A stretch of DNA of 64,000 bases, taken from contig NZ_AP018920.1 in NCBI RefSeq assembly GCF_003945385.1, forward strand, positions 4,774,001-4,838,000, written 5' to 3'. A model generated the notes under the pieces. That model worked only from the letters and a program-made list of their open reading frames with translations. It did no database searches and was not told the DNA's origin. A program made the position numbers and the translations under genes. Of the stretch, positions 8,903 to 19,800 are shown piece after piece. The number at the start of each line of letters is the position of its first letter. Position 1 is the stretch's first letter. The DNA is from Pseudonocardia autotrophica (lineage in GTDB: Bacteria > Actinomycetota > Actinomycetes > Mycobacteriales > Pseudonocardiaceae).

Positions 8903-9732
8903 CCGCTCCCGGACCCCGGACCCGCAGGCCCCAGATCGTGCTGGAGGTGTTCGAGCGCGTGCAGCTCTCGCCGCACCTGATGCGCATCGTCGCGGGCGGG
9001 CCCGCCCTGGCCGACGCCGCCGAGAGTGCCGCGAAGGGGCACACCGACACCTACACCAAGATGCTGTTCCGGCCGGCCGGCTCGGAGCTCGTCCCGCCCT
9101 ACGACCTGGCCGCGCTGCGCGAGCGGCTGCCGGTGAAGCAGCTCCCCTCGACCCGGACCTACACGATCCGGCGCTTCGACCTCGCGGCCGAGCGGATCTG
9201 GATCGACTTCGTCGTGCACGGCGACGCCGGGATCGCCGGGCCGTGGGCGGCGTCCGCGCGGCCGGGCGATCCGGTCGTGCTCGGCGGGATCGGCAGCGGC
9301 TACGCCCCCGACCCGGGCGCCGACCGGCACCTGCTGGCCGGGGACGAGTCGGCGCTGCCGGCGATCGCGTCGGCGCTGGAGGCGATGCCCGCCGACGCGC
9401 GCGGGACGGCGCTGATCGAGGTCGGCACCGCGGCCGACGAGCTCGACCTGGTCGCGCCGGAGGGGATCGAGGTGCGGTGGCTGCACCGCGGCGGCGCCGG
9501 GGCGGGCACCAGCACGGTGCTGGTCGACGCGGTCCGCGCGCTGGAGCGGCCGGACGGGGACGTGCAGGTCTTCGCGCACGGCGAGCGCGGGGCGATGAAG
9601 GCGCTGCGGCCGTACCTGGCCGACGAGTGCGGGATCGACCGGTCCCGGCTGTCGCTGTCGGCGTACTGGGCGCACGGCCGCGGCGAGGACGCGTTCCAGT
9701 CCGAGAAGCGCGAGCCGATCGGCCAGGTCTGA
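8899..9732 (+). CDS. Siderophore-interacting protein (ferric-siderophore reductase)
   Basis: 277 residues from ATG 8899, overlapping the ATPase stop (ATGA) with AAGGAA upstream. It belongs to the SIP/ViuB/YqjH family: the FAD-binding RTYT motif is at 86-89 and is followed by a DFVVHGDAGIAGPWA segment typical of the family. The C-terminal half carries the NADPH-binding fold and ends in the SAYWAHGRGEDAF signature. It should reduce the ferric siderophore in the cytoplasm and release ferrous iron. As the last gene of the uptake operon it ends just before a strong hairpin at 9741. Confidence 0.92.
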   Translation: MTAPGPRTRRPQIVLEVFERVQLSPHLMRIVAGGPALADAAESAAKGHTDTYTKMLFRPAGSELVPPYDLAALRERLPVKQLPSTRTYTIRRFDLAAERIWIDFVVHGDAGIAGPWAASARPGDPVVLGGIGSGYAPDPGADRHLLAGDESALPAIASALEAMPADARGTALIEVGTAADELDLVAPEGIEVRWLHRGGAGAGTSTVLVDAVRALERPDGDVQVFAHGERGAMKALRPYLADECGIDRSRLSLSAYWAHGRGEDAFQSEKREPIGQV

Positions 9733-9740
9733 CGCACGCG

Positions 9741-9786
9741 CCGGTGCGCACCGGGGCGGTCCGCCGCCGCCCCCGGTGCGCACCGG
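9741..9786. terminator. Bidirectional hairpin between convergent siderophore operons
   Basis: A nearly perfect inverted repeat of about 17 bp (arms begin CCGGTGCGCACCGGGG and end CCCCGGTGCGCACCGG) surrounds a short loop. It lies between the stop of the plus-strand uptake operon (9732) and that of the minus-strand biosynthetic operon (9801). There is no T-run, as is usual in high-GC actinobacteria. Position and stability argue for a shared terminator. Confidence 0.6.
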
Positions 9787-9800
9787 CCGGGTGCGGGCCG

Positions 9801-10895
9801 TCAGCCCGCGGGCACCGCCCCGGCCCCGGTCCGGGCCACCAGCTCGTCCAGCGCGGCCGCGCCGCGGGCGGCCACCTCGTGCGGGTCCCGCCGGCGCAGC
9901 GCCGGATCGAACAGCTCCAGGGACAGGGCCCCCCGGTAGCCGCCGGCCAACAGGGCGGCCAGCGGCCCGACGAGATCGAACTCACCGTCCCCCGGCAGGC
10001 AGCGGTGGTTGCGGCTCCACTCCGCGAGCCCGCCGGACCGCCACGGCGCATCGGAGACCTGGACCAGCGAGATCTTCCCGGCCGGCACCCCCGCCAGTGC
10101 CGCGGCGTCCTCACCGCGGCAGATGAGATGGAAGGTGTCGACGGCGACCGACAGCGCCGGATGATCGGCGCGGCGCACGACGTCCCACGCGTCGGTGAAC
10201 CGGCCGACGTGGGTTCCCCAGGCCAGGGCCTCGTAGGTCACCGTCATTCCCCGGTCGGCGGCGGCGTCGGCCAGCGTGGTGAGCTGGCGGACGGTGCGGT
10301 CCCGGTCGGGATCGGCGTCGGCGTCGGTGTTGGAGACGACGAGGATCGACGACGCGCCCACGTCGGCCATGACGTCGAGCTCGCCGCGGAAGCGGGCCAG
10401 CACGGCGTCGAACTCGGCGTCGTCCACCCCCTCGGCGCGCCGGAACGGCTGGTACAGGTCGATGTCCAGACCGAGCTCGGCGCAGCGGGCCGCCACCCGG
10501 GCCGCCGCCCACGGCCCGTCACGCAGGTCGGCGTCGAGCAGCTCGACGCCGTCGAACCCGGCCGCGGCCGCGGCGTCGAGCTTCTCGGGCAGTGTCCCGC
10601 CGAGCGAGACGGTCGCGATGCAGGTGCGGACCCGGGTCGCCGGCTCCGGATCGTCCCGGGTCTCCGCCTGCAGCTCACCCAGCAGCTCCAGCCAGCGTTC
10701 CAGCCTGCGGTCCTCGGCGAGCAGCACGAAGCTGACCCCCGGCACGCCCGCCCGGCGCCACCGGTCGACCAGCTCCATCGTGCGCACCGAGTCCAGGCCC
10801 TGCTCCCGCAGGTCGAGCCGGTGGTCCACATCGCGGGGTTCCAGGAACAGCACCTCCGCGACGTCCGCGGCGGCCTCGTCGGCGGTCAGGCTCAT
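9801..10895 (-). CDS. Aryl carrier protein fused to 3-dehydroshikimate dehydratase
   Basis: 364 residues from ATG 10895, overlapping the NRPS stop by 4 bp. Residues 1 to about 80 are an aryl carrier protein: [16 protein letters not shown] carries the phosphopantetheine Ser36 and closely resembles the carrier end of EntB/DhbB. Residues of about 88-360 form a TIM barrel of the QsuB/QuiC/AsbF 3-dehydroshikimate dehydratase family: [31 protein letters not shown], then metal-site candidates in [15 protein letters not shown] and LSLELFD. That family makes 3,4-dihydroxybenzoate (protocatechuate). In EntB an isochorismatase sits N-terminal to the carrier; here the partner enzyme is different and the order is reversed. 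Inference: the protein both makes the aryl starter and carries it to the first NRPS condensation domain. No entA, entB or entC gene is in the window. Confidence 0.85.
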   Translation of the reverse strand: MSLTADEAAADVAEVLFLEPRDVDHRLDLREQGLDSVRTMELVDRWRRAGVPGVSFVLLAEDRRLERWLELLGELQAETRDDPEPATRVRTCIATVSLGGTLPEKLDAAAAAGFDGVELLDADLRDGPWAAARVAARCAELGLDIDLYQPFRRAEGVDDAEFDAVLARFRGELDVMADVGASSILVVSNTDADADPDRDRTVRQLTTLADAAADRGMTVTYEALAWGTHVGRFTDAWDVVRRADHPALSVAVDTFHLICRGEDAAALAGVPAGKISLVQVSDAPWRSGGLAEWSRNHRCLPGDGEFDLVGPLAALLAGGYRGALSLELFDPALRRRDPHEVAARGAAALDELVARTGAGAVPAG

Positions 10896-13800
10896 CGATG
10901 TCCCTCCTGGTTGTGGGTCCCCGGTCCGCTGCGCTGGAGCAGGCCGGTGAGGTGGTGCGCCCAGTGCGGCAGGCCGCGATCCGGGCGGACGATCGCGTTG
11001 TGGTCGGCGTCCCCGACGTGCACCGTGCGGGCGCGCGGCAGGTGCGCGGTCCACCCGGCGATCCCGGTGCCGGCGGCCGTGTCGGCCTCGACCGGTGCGC
11101 CGGCCGCGACCAGCAGCGCCGGGCAGTCGAGCCCGCCGGTGGTCGGCTCGGCCATGTGCCGCTCGCACCGCAGCCCGGACACGGCGAACGCGGTGAGCTG
11201 GGTGTGGTCGGCGAAGACCTCGGCGCTCGCCTGTTCGCCGAGCACCTCGCGCAGCTCCCCGGAGGTCGCGCGCAGGAACTCCTCCTGCCGGAGCGTGTCG
11301 GCGGCCACCGGCACGCCGGGACGGGGCGCCACGTCACCCGGGTCGGGGACGTGGTCCGGGCCGGTCGGGGTGGTGTCGATGATCGTGATCGTGGCGACCG
11401 GCTCGCCGCGTGCGACGAGCTCGCGGGCGACGGCGAACACGATGTGCCCGCCGAAGGACCAGCCGAGCAGGTCGTAGGGTCCGGCCGACTGGACCCGCTG
11501 GACCGCGTCGGCGTAGACGGCGGCGAGCTCGCCCATCGAGCCGAACTCGGTGTCCAGCCCGGCGTGCGCCGGATCCTGCAGCCCGACGACGCCGACCCCG
11601 GGCGGGACGTGGCCGGCCAGCGCCGAGTACAGCGAGGCGTGCCCGTAGCGGGCGTGCGCGCAGAACAGGTGCCGGCCGGTGGTCGACGGCGCGAGCGGCA
11701 TCAGGACGGCACCGGCCACGTCGGCTGAGCCACCGCCACCCGGATCGGCGCCGGAGCCGGGATCGATCAGCTCGGCGATCGAGGCGAGATCCTGCGCGGT
11801 GAACACGTCGCGCACCAGCAGCCCGGAGCCGAGCCGCTCGTTCAGCCGCGCGACCAGGCGCATCGCGAGCAGCGAGTTGCCGCCGGCGTCGAAGAAGCCC
11901 GCGGTCGCCGACACCTGCGGCACGCCGAGGAGCTCGGCGACGGCACCGGTGACCGCGGCCTCGGCCGGGGTGCGCGGTGCCACGTGCTCGGCGGCGTCGG
12001 TCGTGATGTCCGGCAGTGCCCGCGCCTCGATCTTGCCGTTGACCGTCAGCGGCAGCTCGTCGATCGCGGCCAGCCCGGCCGGGACCATGTAGTCGGGCAG
12101 CAGCTGCCGCGCGCGTCCCCGCACCGCGTCGAGGGCGATCTCGCCGGCCGCCGAGACCAGGTAGCCGTACAGCGCCGTCGAGCCCTGCGGGTCCGGGCGG
12201 GCGATCACCGCGGCCCGGGCGACCTGCGGGTCACCGGCGAGCACGTCGGCGACCTCGCCGGGCTCGATCCGGTACCCCCGGATCTTGACCTGGTCGTCGG
12301 CGCGGCCGAGATAGTCGATGGTCCCCTCGGGGGTCCAGCGGGCGAGGTCCCCGGTTCGGTACATCCGGGTGCCGGGTTCCCACGGGCAGGCGACGAACCG
12401 CTCCGCGGTGCGCCCCGGCTCGGCCCAGTAGCCGCGGGCGGTCCCCGCCCCGGCCAGGTAGAGCTCGCCGGGCACGCCGGGCAGCGCCGGGTGCAGGGCC
12501 CCGTCGAGGATGTAGGCGCGGGTGTTGGCGATCGGCCGTCCCACGCTGGACGTCTCCGAGCGGGACAGATCGGCGCCCAGCGCGTTGATCGTGTACTCGG
12601 TCGGTCCGTAGAGGTTGTAGGACTCGACCCCCGGTGCCTCGCGCAGCCTGCGCCACAACGCCTCCGGCACGGCCTCGCCGCCCAGCGACACGAACACCAC
12701 ACCGGGCGCGTCGGCGGCGACCGACCGCCCCGCCGGCCGGTCCCGGTCGAGCAGGCCGGAGTCGACGAGCAGCTGCCCGTAGGAGGGGGTGACGTCGAAC
12801 CCGTCGATCCGGGCGGCGTCGTAGTGGTCGAGCAGCCGCTGCGGCTCGCGCCGCAGCTCCTCGTCGATCACGTGCACCTCGTGCCCGTTGAGCAGCCAGA
12901 ACAGCTGCTCCCAGGAGGCGTCGAAGGAGAACGACGTGGTGTGCGCGATCCGCATCCGGCGCCCGCCCTGGTGGGCGACGACCCGGTCGAAGATCTCCTC
13001 GACGTGGTTGGCGTACATGTTCGTCAGGCCGCGGTAGCCGACCGCGACCCCCTTGGGCAGCCCGGTCGATCCCGAGGTGAAGATGACGTACGCCAGGTTG
13101 TCCTGCTCGATCGGCCCGCCCCGCTCTGCGTCGGTCACCGGGGTGGGATCGCCCGCCGCCAGCTCCGCACGTACCGCCGGGTCGTCGAGATCGAGCAACT
13201 CACCGGCACTCCCCCGGCCGGAGCCAGGCGCGGGCCCCGGGACGCGGGCGGCGTCCCGGGTGGTCACCAGGGTCGCGGTCGGGCGCGCGATGTCGAGCAT
13301 CGTCCCGATCCGCTCGTCCGGGTGCTCGGCGTCGATCGGCACGTAGGCGGCGCCGACGGTGAAGACCGCGAACATCGCGACGACCATCCGCTCGTCGCGC
13401 GGGAGCAGCAGCGCCACCCGGTGCTCGGGACGGACCCCGCGGGAGAGCAGCAGCCGCGCGTAGCGGTTCACCTCGGCGGCGAACCCGGCGAAGGTGAGAC
13501 TGCGGTCACCGGCGACGATCGCCGTCTCCTGCGGGGAGCGGACGACCTGCTCGTCCAGCAGGTCGGCCACCGTCACCTCGCGCACCGGGCGGGCCGCCCC
13601 GGCGGGCGACGGCGGCCGCTCGTCGGGCAGGTAGGTCCCGACCCGGGCGACCGGCCGGTTCGGGTCGGCGGCGAGCTCGCCGAGGACGTGCAGGTAGCGC
13701 TCGGTGAGCCGGTCCGCGGCGTCGGAGCCGAGGGCGTCGCGGCGGTAGGACAGCCGCACGTGCACGGTGGCGTGGCCGGCCCGCTCCCAGGGGTTCACCG

Positions 13801-16800
13801 CGACGGTGACCGGGTAGTGGGTTGCGTCGTTGACCGTGCCCCCGGTCACCCGCAGCCCGCCCGGCGCCGTCTCGTCGGTACCGAACGGGTCGAACGGCAG
13901 GTTCTGCACCACGAACAGGGTGTCGAACAGCGCGCCGAGCCCGGTGGCGTCCTGGATCCGGGTCAGCTCCGCGTAGGGGTGGTCGAGTACCCGCAGCTGC
14001 TCGGTCCGGATCCGGGACAGGAGCTCGCCGACGCTCTCGGCGGGCCGGAGGCCGACCCGCATCGGCAGCGTGTTGAACAGCAGCCCGATCATCCGGTCGG
14101 AGCCAGGGAGCTCCGGTGGCCGCCCGGAGACCGTGTTGCCGAACACGACGTCGTCGCCACCGGTGACGCGGGCGAGGGTGAGCGCCCACGCGGCCTGCAG
14201 CAGGGTGCCGACGGTGACCCCGGCCCGGCGGGCTGCGGCGTGCACCGCGGCGGCCGCCTCCGGAGTGAGGTCCCGGTGCACGTCGCCGGTGTCGACCCGG
14301 GTCAGGCCGAGGTCGCCGCCCTCGGGCCAGAGCAGGGTCGGGCCCGCGAGATCGGCGAGGTAGTCGTCCCACGCCCGGTGGGCGGCGGTGGTGTCGCGGG
14401 CGCCGAGCCAGTCCAGGTAGTCCTCGAACGACGCCGGCCCGGTCCGTTCGGGCAGTCCCGGATCGGCGTAGCTGTCGACGATCTCGGCGAGCAGGGCATT
14501 GATCGACCAGCCGTCCATGAGGATGTGCTCGAAGGTCATCGCGAGGGTGGCGGCCCGCTCGGCGTGCCGGACCAGGGTGAACCTGATCAGGGGCGGGTCG
14601 GTGAGGTCGAACGGGACGCGGCGTTCGCGCTCCAGGTAGGACGCGGCGGTGTCGCCGGCGAGCTCGTCCGGGCCGACCACCCGGAAACCGGCCGTGGCCC
14701 CGGCCGGGACGACCGCCACCTCGGTGTCGTGCAGTGGCACGAAGGCCGCGAACAGGTTCGGGTACCGGGCACACACCCGTTCGACGGTGCGGCGCAGGTG
14801 GTCGACGTCGAGTTCCCCGCTGATCTCGCGCAGCACCTGCGAGACGTAGGCGTTGTTGTCGCCGGTCTCGCGGGACCGGACCATGTGGTAGAGCAGTCCG
14901 CTCTGCAGGGCGGACAGCGGCAGCAGCCTGCTGTCCGGGCCGTAGCGGGCGCGGAGGCGGTCGGCGTCGGCCGGTGCGACGCGGACCCGGTCGGCGGGCC
15001 GCAGCTGCGGGCGGCCCGGGTGCACGCCGGGTTCCCGGCCGACGGTCAGCGCGACCCGGGTCCGGTAGGACGCCACGAGCTCAGCGGCGAGCCCGGCCAC
15101 GGTGCCGAGCGCCGCGGCCGGGCCGCCGCCGGGCCCGGCGAGCGCCGGACCGTCGGGGTGCCCAATGAGCTCTGCGGAGCCGTCGTCGCGCACGTGCAGG
15201 GTGAGCGGGCCCGCCCCGGGGAGGGTGCAGCTCAGGTACTCCAGCGCGGCGTTCCAGGAGGCGACGTCGCCCGGGTCGAGGTCCGGCAGCGGATGGCGGG
15301 CCTCGGGCCCGGCCCCGGAGTGCACCGGGTCGGCTGTGTCCCGGTCGGCCCGGTCGTCGAGCCGGTCGCCTGCTGCCCGGACGAGCTGGACGAGATGGCG
15401 TACCGGTAGATGCGGGTAGCGGGCTCCGAGGACCAGGAACCGGTGCACCCGGGCGAGCAGGCGGTCGGCGGTGGCGGCGGTGAACAGCTCTCGGGCGGAG
15501 TTGAGCTGCAGGTCGAGCTGCCCGTCGGGGCGCCGAACGACGAGCCCGACCAGGTCGGACAGGGCGGGCCTGGCCCGGTCGTCGGCCGCGGCGGCCACGA
15601 CCGCCGGATCGGGGACGAGCCGGCGCGGCCGGTGGTCGTCTCGCCGGTGGTCGTCTCGAAAGGCGGCCATGACCTGGAACAGCGGGCTGATCCCCGGGAT
15701 CCGGGGCGGCGCGAGGGTCTCGACGACGCTGTCGAACGGGGCGTGCTTGTGCTCGCCGGCGTCGACGACCCGGTCGCGGACGTCGGCGAGCAGCTCGCCG
15801 AACCCGGCGCTGTCGTCGACGTCGGCGCGCACGACGACGGTGTTGACGAGGTAGCCGATGGCGTCGGCGAGCTCGGGCTGGTCGCGCAGCTCGACCGGGG
15901 TGCCGACCGGGACGGTGCTCCCGGCGCCCTCGGCCCACAGGCCGAGCGCCAGCGCGGTGACGAGTCCCTGCAGCGGGGTGGCCCGCCGGTCCGAGAGCAG
16001 CCGGTCGACGGCGGCGGACCCCTCGCCGCCCAGTCCGGCCCGCACGGTCCGGATGGTGCGTTCGGTGGTCTCGGCCCGCGGCCGGTCCAGCGGCAGCGGG
16101 GTCTCGACCGGCAGGTCGGCCAGCTGCTTCGCCCAGTGCTCCAGGTCGGCCCGGAACCGGGAACCCGGGTCGTGGCGGTCGCCGAGCAGGCGGCGCTGCC
16201 ACACCGCGAACTCCGCGGACTGGACGGGCAGCGGGGGCAGCGCGACCGGCGTGCCGGTCAGCTCGGCGTCGTAGAGCGCGTCGAGATCGCGGACCAGCGG
16301 CCGCACCGATCCCTCGTCGATCACGATGTGGTGGCCGTGCACGACGAGCAGGTCGTCCCGCCCGGCCGGTCCGGCCCCGGTGCGGTCGTGCACCTGGAGC
16401 AGGGTGAACCCGGCGCCGCCGTCGACGGCCAGGTCGCGCCGCTCGGCGAGCAACTCGCCGACCCGTGCCGGGACGTCGTCGGCGGCGACGGTCCGGACGG
16501 TCGGGCCCGGCTGCTGCGGCGGCGCGGTGACGACCTGGGTGAGCAGCCCGTCGTCGGCGACGAAACGGGTACGCAGGATCTCGTGCCGTTCGACGAAGCG
16601 GTGCAGCGCCCGGCCGAGCGCAGCGACGTCCGCGCCGCCGGGGATCCGCAGCACGATCCCGACCTGGTAGGCCGGGCCCATCCCGAGCTCACCGAGCACC
16701 CACAGCGCCTGCTGGCCGAAGGACGCCGGGATCGGGTCCGGGCGGACGACCCCGGTGATCGGTGGCAGCGGCGAGCTGTCGTGCCGGGCGGGGCCGGACA

Positions 16801-19800
16801 CGGCGGCGGCCAGACCGGCGATCGTCGGGTGGGCGAACACGTGCCGCAACCGCAACGCGGACGCGAGTGTGGTGTTGACGCGGGTCAGCAGCCGGGCGGC
16901 GAGCAGCGAGTGCCCACCCAGGCGGAAGAAGTCGTCGTCGACACCGAGCGCGGTGTCCGGGTCGAGTGCCAGCACCTCGCGGAACGCGGTGGCGAGCAGC
17001 CGCTCGTGGTCGGTGGCCGGGGCCCGTCCGGCGGCTCCGGTGCCCGGCCCGGGAGCGGGCAGTGCGCGCCGGTCGACCTTGCCGTTCGGGGTGAGCGGCA
17101 GCTGGTCCAGCTCCACCAGCGCCGAGGGCACCAGGTGGTCGGGGAGCCGCTCGGCCAGGAAGGCCCGCAGCTCCCCCGGCACGTCCGGGCCGGTCGACCC
17201 GGGGCGCACGGTCACGTACCCGACGAGGCGCATGCCGCCCGCCGGGTGTTCGGCGGCGACGACGACAGCCGAGGAGACCGCCGGATGCGCGCGCAGCACG
17301 GCGCGTGCCTGGCCGGGCTCGACCCGGTGCCCACGGATCTTGACCTGGTCGTCGGCGCGGCCCAGGTGTTCGAGCCGGCCGTCGGCGGTCCATCGGGCCA
17401 GGTCGCCGGTCCGGTAGAGCCTGCCGCCGCCGGCGGCGGCGAACGGATCGGCGACGAACCGCTCGGCGGTGAACGCCGGTCGGCCCAGGTAGCCGTCGGC
17501 CAGCTGGGCACCGCCCAGGTACAGGTCACCGGTCACGCCGGGGCCGACCGGGCGCAGCCGGCCGTCGAGCACCCGCGCGGTGACGCCGGGTTGCGGGCGC
17601 CCGATCGGCACCCGCCCGCCCGCGCGCGCTGTGTCGACGGTGCAGACGGTGGCATCGCCGGTGACCTCGGTCGAGCCGTAGAAGTTGTGCAGCACGGCAC
17701 CCGGGGCGAGCCGGCGCATCGTGTCCCGCGTCCCGGGGGTGAGCGGCTCCCCGGACGACACCCAGTGCCGCAGCGTGTCCGGTCCCGGGTCCCCGGCGGT
17801 GTGCGGCTCGGCACCGAGCCCGTCGGCCAGAGCGGGCACCGTGAGCAGGTGGGTGATGTCGTGGTCGCGCACGGCCGACCACAGTGCGGCGGCGTCGCGG
17901 GCGATCCGGTCAGGCGCGACGACGACGGTGGCTCCCGCGGTGAGCGGGCCGAACAGCTCGGTCACCGCGTCCACGAAACCGACCCCGCTCTTGACCAGCG
18001 CCCGCGACCCGGCGCCGAGGCCGAGCAGGGCGTTTCCCCAGCTCAGCCGGTTGGCCAGGGCGGCGTGCGGGAGCTGCACCCCCTTGGGCTCGCCGGTGGT
18101 GCCGGAGGTGAAGATGATCTGTGCGGGATCGCCGCCGGACGGGGCCCGGCGGTCCGCCGGGGCCGGCGGCGCCTGCGGCGCCTGCGCCACCTCCGGGACG
18201 TCGAGCAGCCGGTCGGCATCGAGCGGCAGCTCCGGCCCGCCGGGGGCGGTGACCACGAGCCGGGGCCGGGCGACCTCCACCAGCCGGGCGAGGTGCGCCG
18301 GCGGATGTGCCGGGTCGAGCGGCACGCAGGCCGCCCCGGCACGCAGCACGCCGGCGAGCACCGGCACGAGATCGACGCCGCGCGGCAGCAGCACGCCCAC
18401 CCGGTCGCCCACCGTGACACCCCGCTCGGCGAGGGTGGCGGCCACGGCGTCGATCCGGGCGTCGAGCTGGGCGAAGGTCCACCGGCGACCGCTCGCACCG
18501 TCCACGACCGCCGTCGCCGTCGGGGTGGCCGCGATCCGCTGCCGCAGCATGGCGTCCACCGTGGACGCCCCGGCGGGTGCCCCGGTCGTGCCGCGGGACC
18601 ACTGCTCGATCCGTGCGAGGTCGTCGGTGGGCAGCAGCTCCAGGCGGGCCAGCGGCTGCTCCGGATCGGCCGCGAACGCGGCCAGCGCCCGGGTGAGCAC
18701 CGCGACGAACCGCTCGGCGGTGGCCCGGTCGAACAGATCGGTCGCGGCGCTGACGAACCCGTCGATGCCGTCCGGGCGGTCCGTCAGGTACACGTCCAGG
18801 TCGGCCTTCACGGCGCCGATGCCGGTGCCGTCCGGGTGGACGTCGGCGCCCGGCAGCACCAGCGGGTAGGACTCGCCGGTGTGCTGCTGGTGGGTCAGCA
18901 TGACCTGGTACACGGGGTTGCGGCCGGTGTCCCGGCCGGCGCCGGCGGCGGTGACGATCCGGTCGAACGGCGCGTCCTGGTGGGCGAAGCCGTCGAGCAC
19001 GGTCTCCCGGGCCCTGGCCAGCACGTCGGCCGGCCGGTCGGCGGCGGAGAAGCGGTGCCGGAACGGCAGCACGTTCGCGAAGTAGCCGACCGCGTCGGCC
19101 AGGCCCTCCTCGGTGCGGCCGCCCACCGGCGACCCGACGACCACGTCGGCGTCGGCCGAGCCGGTGCCGTCGAGCGCGGACACGGCGAGTGCGACGGCGG
19201 CCTGGGCGATCATGAAGGAGGTGACGCCGTGGCGGGCGGCCACCGTGCGCAGCGCGCTCACCACGTCGCCGTCGAGTGCGAACCCGACGTCCTCGCCCCG
19301 GTGGGTCGGCTCGGCGGGCCGCGGCCGGTCCGCGCAGATCGTCGACTCCTCCGGCGCGCCGGCCAGCGCATCCCGCCAGTACGCCAGATGCCCGGCCAGC
19401 ACCGAACCCGGGTCGTCCGCCCGGCCCAGGTGGGCACGCCGGCTGATCGCGTGATCGGCATACTGCACCGGCAACGGCGCCCGTTCCGGCTCCCGTCCGG
19501 CCCGACGCGCCCGATACGCCACCGACACGTCCCGCAGCAGCACCGGCAGTGACCACTCGTCGACCGCATGGTGGTGCACCGCCAGCACCCACCGCCACTC
19601 CTGCGCCCCGGTGCGCAGCACCGCCACCCGCACCGGCAGGTCCACGGCCAGGTCGAAGCGGGCCCGCACCACCCGGGCAACCCGCTCGTCGAGCACCTCC
19701 GGCGCGGCAGCGCTCAGGTCCTCCATCGTGCACACCAGCCGCCGCCCCGCCTCGTCGGCGGGGACGACCACCTGCACCAGCCCGCCGCCGTCGTCGTCGC

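Noticed and set aside
9801..10640. Sugar-phosphate isomerase/epimerase as the function of the C-terminal barrel
   Set aside because: The fold is shared, but QsuB-type motifs and fusion to an aryl carrier point to 3-dehydroshikimate dehydratase.
11984..15409. Long plus-strand open frame (1141 codons) opposite the NRPS
   Set aside because: It is the antisense shadow of the NRPS. Low-complexity Arg/Gly/His-rich translation and no domain or ribosome binding site.
15410..19552. Plus-strand open frame of 1380 codons
   Set aside because: Antisense to NRPS modules 2 and 3; the open frame follows from GC-biased codon positions, and the translation lacks any fold signature.
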